Shown here: positions 12,966 through 14,412 of the stretch, piece by piece
Layout: the number at the start of each line of letters is the position of its first letter
How positions within the stretch are numbered: position 1 is the stretch's first letter
Assembly: GCA_050015895.1 (NCBI GenBank)
Contig: JBEKAN010000067.1
Location: 1-14,412, forward strand
DNA length: 14,412 nucleotides
From: JBEKOF01 sp050015895
GTDB taxonomy: Bacteria; Verrucomicrobiota; Verrucomicrobiia; Limisphaerales; Palsa-1400
Direction: 5' to 3'
Made by a program: the position numbers and the translations under genes
Notes under the pieces: generated by a model
Told to the model about the DNA's origin: nothing
Database searches by the model: none
What the model saw: the letters and a program-made list of their open reading frames with translations, nothing else

Positions 12966-14412
12966 ATGAACGGGCAGGAAAAAAGCGGCGGCGAACTCTT
13001 CATCGTTGACAACAGCGACGAGACGTGGAAGGGGCTGAAATACCTCCAGGACTGGACGGAAATCGCCAGCGCCTTCGACATCGCCAGTGGCTACTTTGAA
13101 ATCGGGGCGCTCTTGGCCTTGGACGGCCAATGGCAAAAGCTGGACAAAATCCGCATCCTCATGGGCGATCAGGGCACGGCTCGCACCCGGCAGGCCATTC
13201 TTGAAGGGCTGTGCAAGAATGTCTGCCAGAAACTGGACGAAAGTCTGGAAAGCGAAAAAGAGGCCAACGATTTGCTCACAGGGGCCGCGGCCGTCGTGCA
13301 GGCCATGCAGCAGGGCAAAATCCAGTGCCGCGTCTTCGCCAAGCGCAAATTCCACGCCAAAGCCTACATCACCCATCCCCGCGTTGCCGTGATCGGATCA
13401 GTCGCCCTTGTCGGGTCCAGCAATTTCACCGTGCCCGGCCTCACGCAGAACATCGAATTGAACATCCAAATCCGCGCACCGGGCGACGTGTCCCGATTGC
13501 AGGAGTGGTATGAAAAGCACTGGCAGGAGGCGGAGGAAATCACGCCGGAGGTGGTCAAAGTGATCCAGCGGCAGATTGCGGAATACACGCCATTTGACGT
13601 TTACGCCAAGGCCCTACAGGAGCTCTTTGAACACCACACCCCCGGCGAGGCGGAGTGGGAAACCACAAAATCCAAAATTTACCCCGTCTTGGATGAATAC
13701 CAGAAGGAAGGCTACCACTCCCTGATGAAAATCAGCCGCCAGCACAACGGCGCTTTTCTGTGCGACGGGGTCGGCCTTGGCAAAACTTTTGTCGGCCTCA
13801 TGTTGATCGAGCGCCTGGTCATGCGGGACCACAAGCGCGTTGTCCTTTTGGTTCCCAAGTCGGGCCGGGAGGCGGTTTGGGAACGGACCATCCGCCGTTA
13901 CATGCCACACCTGCTGAACGGGTTTCTCCCCTTCAAAATCTACAACCACACCGACCTCATGCGGCAGCCGGACCGCGACGGGCACGATTTCCCAGCCGAA
14001 TTTGAGCAGATCAAAGAGCAGGCCGACGTGGTTCTGATTGACGAAGCCCACCACTTCCGCAATCGCGGCCTTGCCAACACCGAGGAAGGAGAAATCCGCT
14101 CCCGCTATTGGAAGCTTTACGACATCATCGGCACAAAAACCGTTTTCCTGCTCACCGCCACGCCAGTCAACAACGCCCTCACCGATTTCCAGCACGAAAT
14201 AGAACTTTTCAGCCGCGTGGACAATCAGGCCGCATTCGCGGGCGCCCTTGGCATCCACAATCTGCCAGCCCATTTCCAGCAGCTTGAAAAAAACCTAAAA
14301 CGCATCATCGCCGGCAGCGAGCACGGCGAGCTCTTTCAGGTGGACCAGGCCGAAGCGGAGAAAGTTCTTATTGACGACAAGCTCTTTCGCGCCTTGGTCG
14401 TTCAGCGCAGTC
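12966..14412 (+). CDS. PLD-nuclease-like domain fused to SNF2-type SF2 helicase (partial, C-terminus beyond right edge)
   Basis: First 482 residues of a larger protein. Residues 1-205 form a phospholipase-D-like domain: 'KFHAKAY' gives the His130-x-Lys132 half of the HKD motif and 'GSSNFTVPGL' (150-159) its usual downstream block; the Asp of HKD is not at its standard place. From about 235 the helicase begins: Walker A 'CDGVGLGKT' (266-274), 'VVLLVPKS' motif Ia (292-299), DEAH box 'LIDEAHHF' (357-364) and motif III 'LLTATP' (395-400). This is a known fusion in prokaryotic defence loci, related in architecture to DISARM-type PLD and SNF2 components, and often next to DNA methyltransferases. 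Presumed role: ATP-driven translocation and cleavage or sensing of foreign DNA. Only a weak ribosome-binding site precedes the ATG. The 155-bp gap upstream holds no gene and no clear terminator. Confidence 0.85.
   Translation, partial: MNGQEKSGGELFIVDNSDETWKGLKYLQDWTEIASAFDIASGYFEIGALLALDGQWQKLDKIRILMGDQGTARTRQAILEGLCKNVCQKLDESLESEKEANDLLTGAAAVVQAMQQGKIQCRVFAKRKFHAKAYITHPRVAVIGSVALVGSSNFTVPGLTQNIELNIQIRAPGDVSRLQEWYEKHWQEAEEITPEVVKVIQRQIAEYTPFDVYAKALQELFEHHTPGEAEWETTKSKIYPVLDEYQKEGYHSLMKISRQHNGAFLCDGVGLGKTFVGLMLIERLVMRDHKRVVLLVPKSGREAVWERTIRRYMPHLLNGFLPFKIYNHTDLMRQPDRDGHDFPAEFEQIKEQADVVLIDEAHHFRNRGLANTEEGEIRSRYWKLYDIIGTKTVFLLTATPVNNALTDFQHEIELFSRVDNQAAFAGALGIHNLPAHFQQLEKNLKRIIAGSEHGELFQVDQAEAEKVLIDDKLFRALVVQRS

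Larger units (their letters stand above)
5876..14412 (+). mobile_element. Left part of a tRNA-Thr-integrated element (phage-satellite-like or ICE-like island)
   Basis: The island begins at the tRNA-Thr remnant and continues past the right edge. The order is: integrase, HTH/excisionase-like protein, Rep-like protein, terminase-small-subunit-like protein, a gene-poor structured region, a toxin-antitoxin-chaperone operon and a PLD-helicase. All genes point rightward, away from the junction. No capsid, tail, portal, large terminase, relaxase or type IV secretion gene is in view. The right end should carry an intact tRNA-Thr(CGU) gene. Confidence 0.75.

Overview
The window looks like a bacterial chromosome segment, GC-rich with AT-richer patches. 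The best guess for lineage is Verrucomicrobiota. That guess rests on a giant secreted NHL/Ig-like repeat protein of a kind common there, on a tyrosine recombinase ending in the 'FWAI' block I associate with that phylum, and on small HTH/Rep proteins of familiar type. It is inference from style, not a database match.

Layout. (1) Positions 1-4538, minus strand: one open reading frame of more than 1,500 codons, running off the left edge, encodes an exported protein of NHL beta-propeller repeats and Ig-like domains. It is built from about three 403-residue units, two of them nearly identical in DNA over about 0.9 kb. (2) 4809-5777, plus: an L-lactate dehydrogenase with the canonical catalytic residues. 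(3) 5876-5923: the displaced 3' half of a minus-strand tRNA-Thr(CGU) gene. Directly beside it is a tyrosine integrase (6011-7219). This marks the left junction (attL-like) of an integrated element that continues past the right edge.

The element starts with a phage- or satellite-like module: integrase, small HTH/excisionase-like protein (7582-7824), a replication-initiator-like winged-helix protein (7825-8640) and a terminase-small-subunit/Nu1-like DNA-binding protein (8625-9095). The last three sit head to tail or overlap. The initiator gene carries a dense cluster of TGACA half-sites and an 18-bp palindrome in its interdomain linker, a candidate embedded replication origin. About 2 kb without a convincing gene follow (9161-11122). 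This stretch holds iteron-like repeats, nested long inverted repeats and strongly foldable GC-rich DNA.

The cargo then begins. A four-part unit has a promoter whose -10 box lies inside a 14-bp palindrome, followed by an MqsR-like toxin (11163-11561), an MqsA-like zinc-finger/HTH antitoxin with a long C-terminal extension (11558-12337), and a SecB-like chaperone (12334-12810). The genes are joined by 4-bp ATGA overlaps. This is a toxin-antitoxin-chaperone (TAC) system of MqsRAC type. Next comes the first 482 residues of a PLD-nuclease-like/SNF2-type helicase fusion (12966 to the right edge), a typical defence-island protein.

Taken together, the right 8.5 kb reads as the left part of a tRNA-integrated, possibly phage-satellite-like island carrying defence cargo. 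The most noteworthy items are the TAC operon, the int-xis-rep-terS-like arrangement with its putative internal origin, and the unexplained structured 2-kb stretch.
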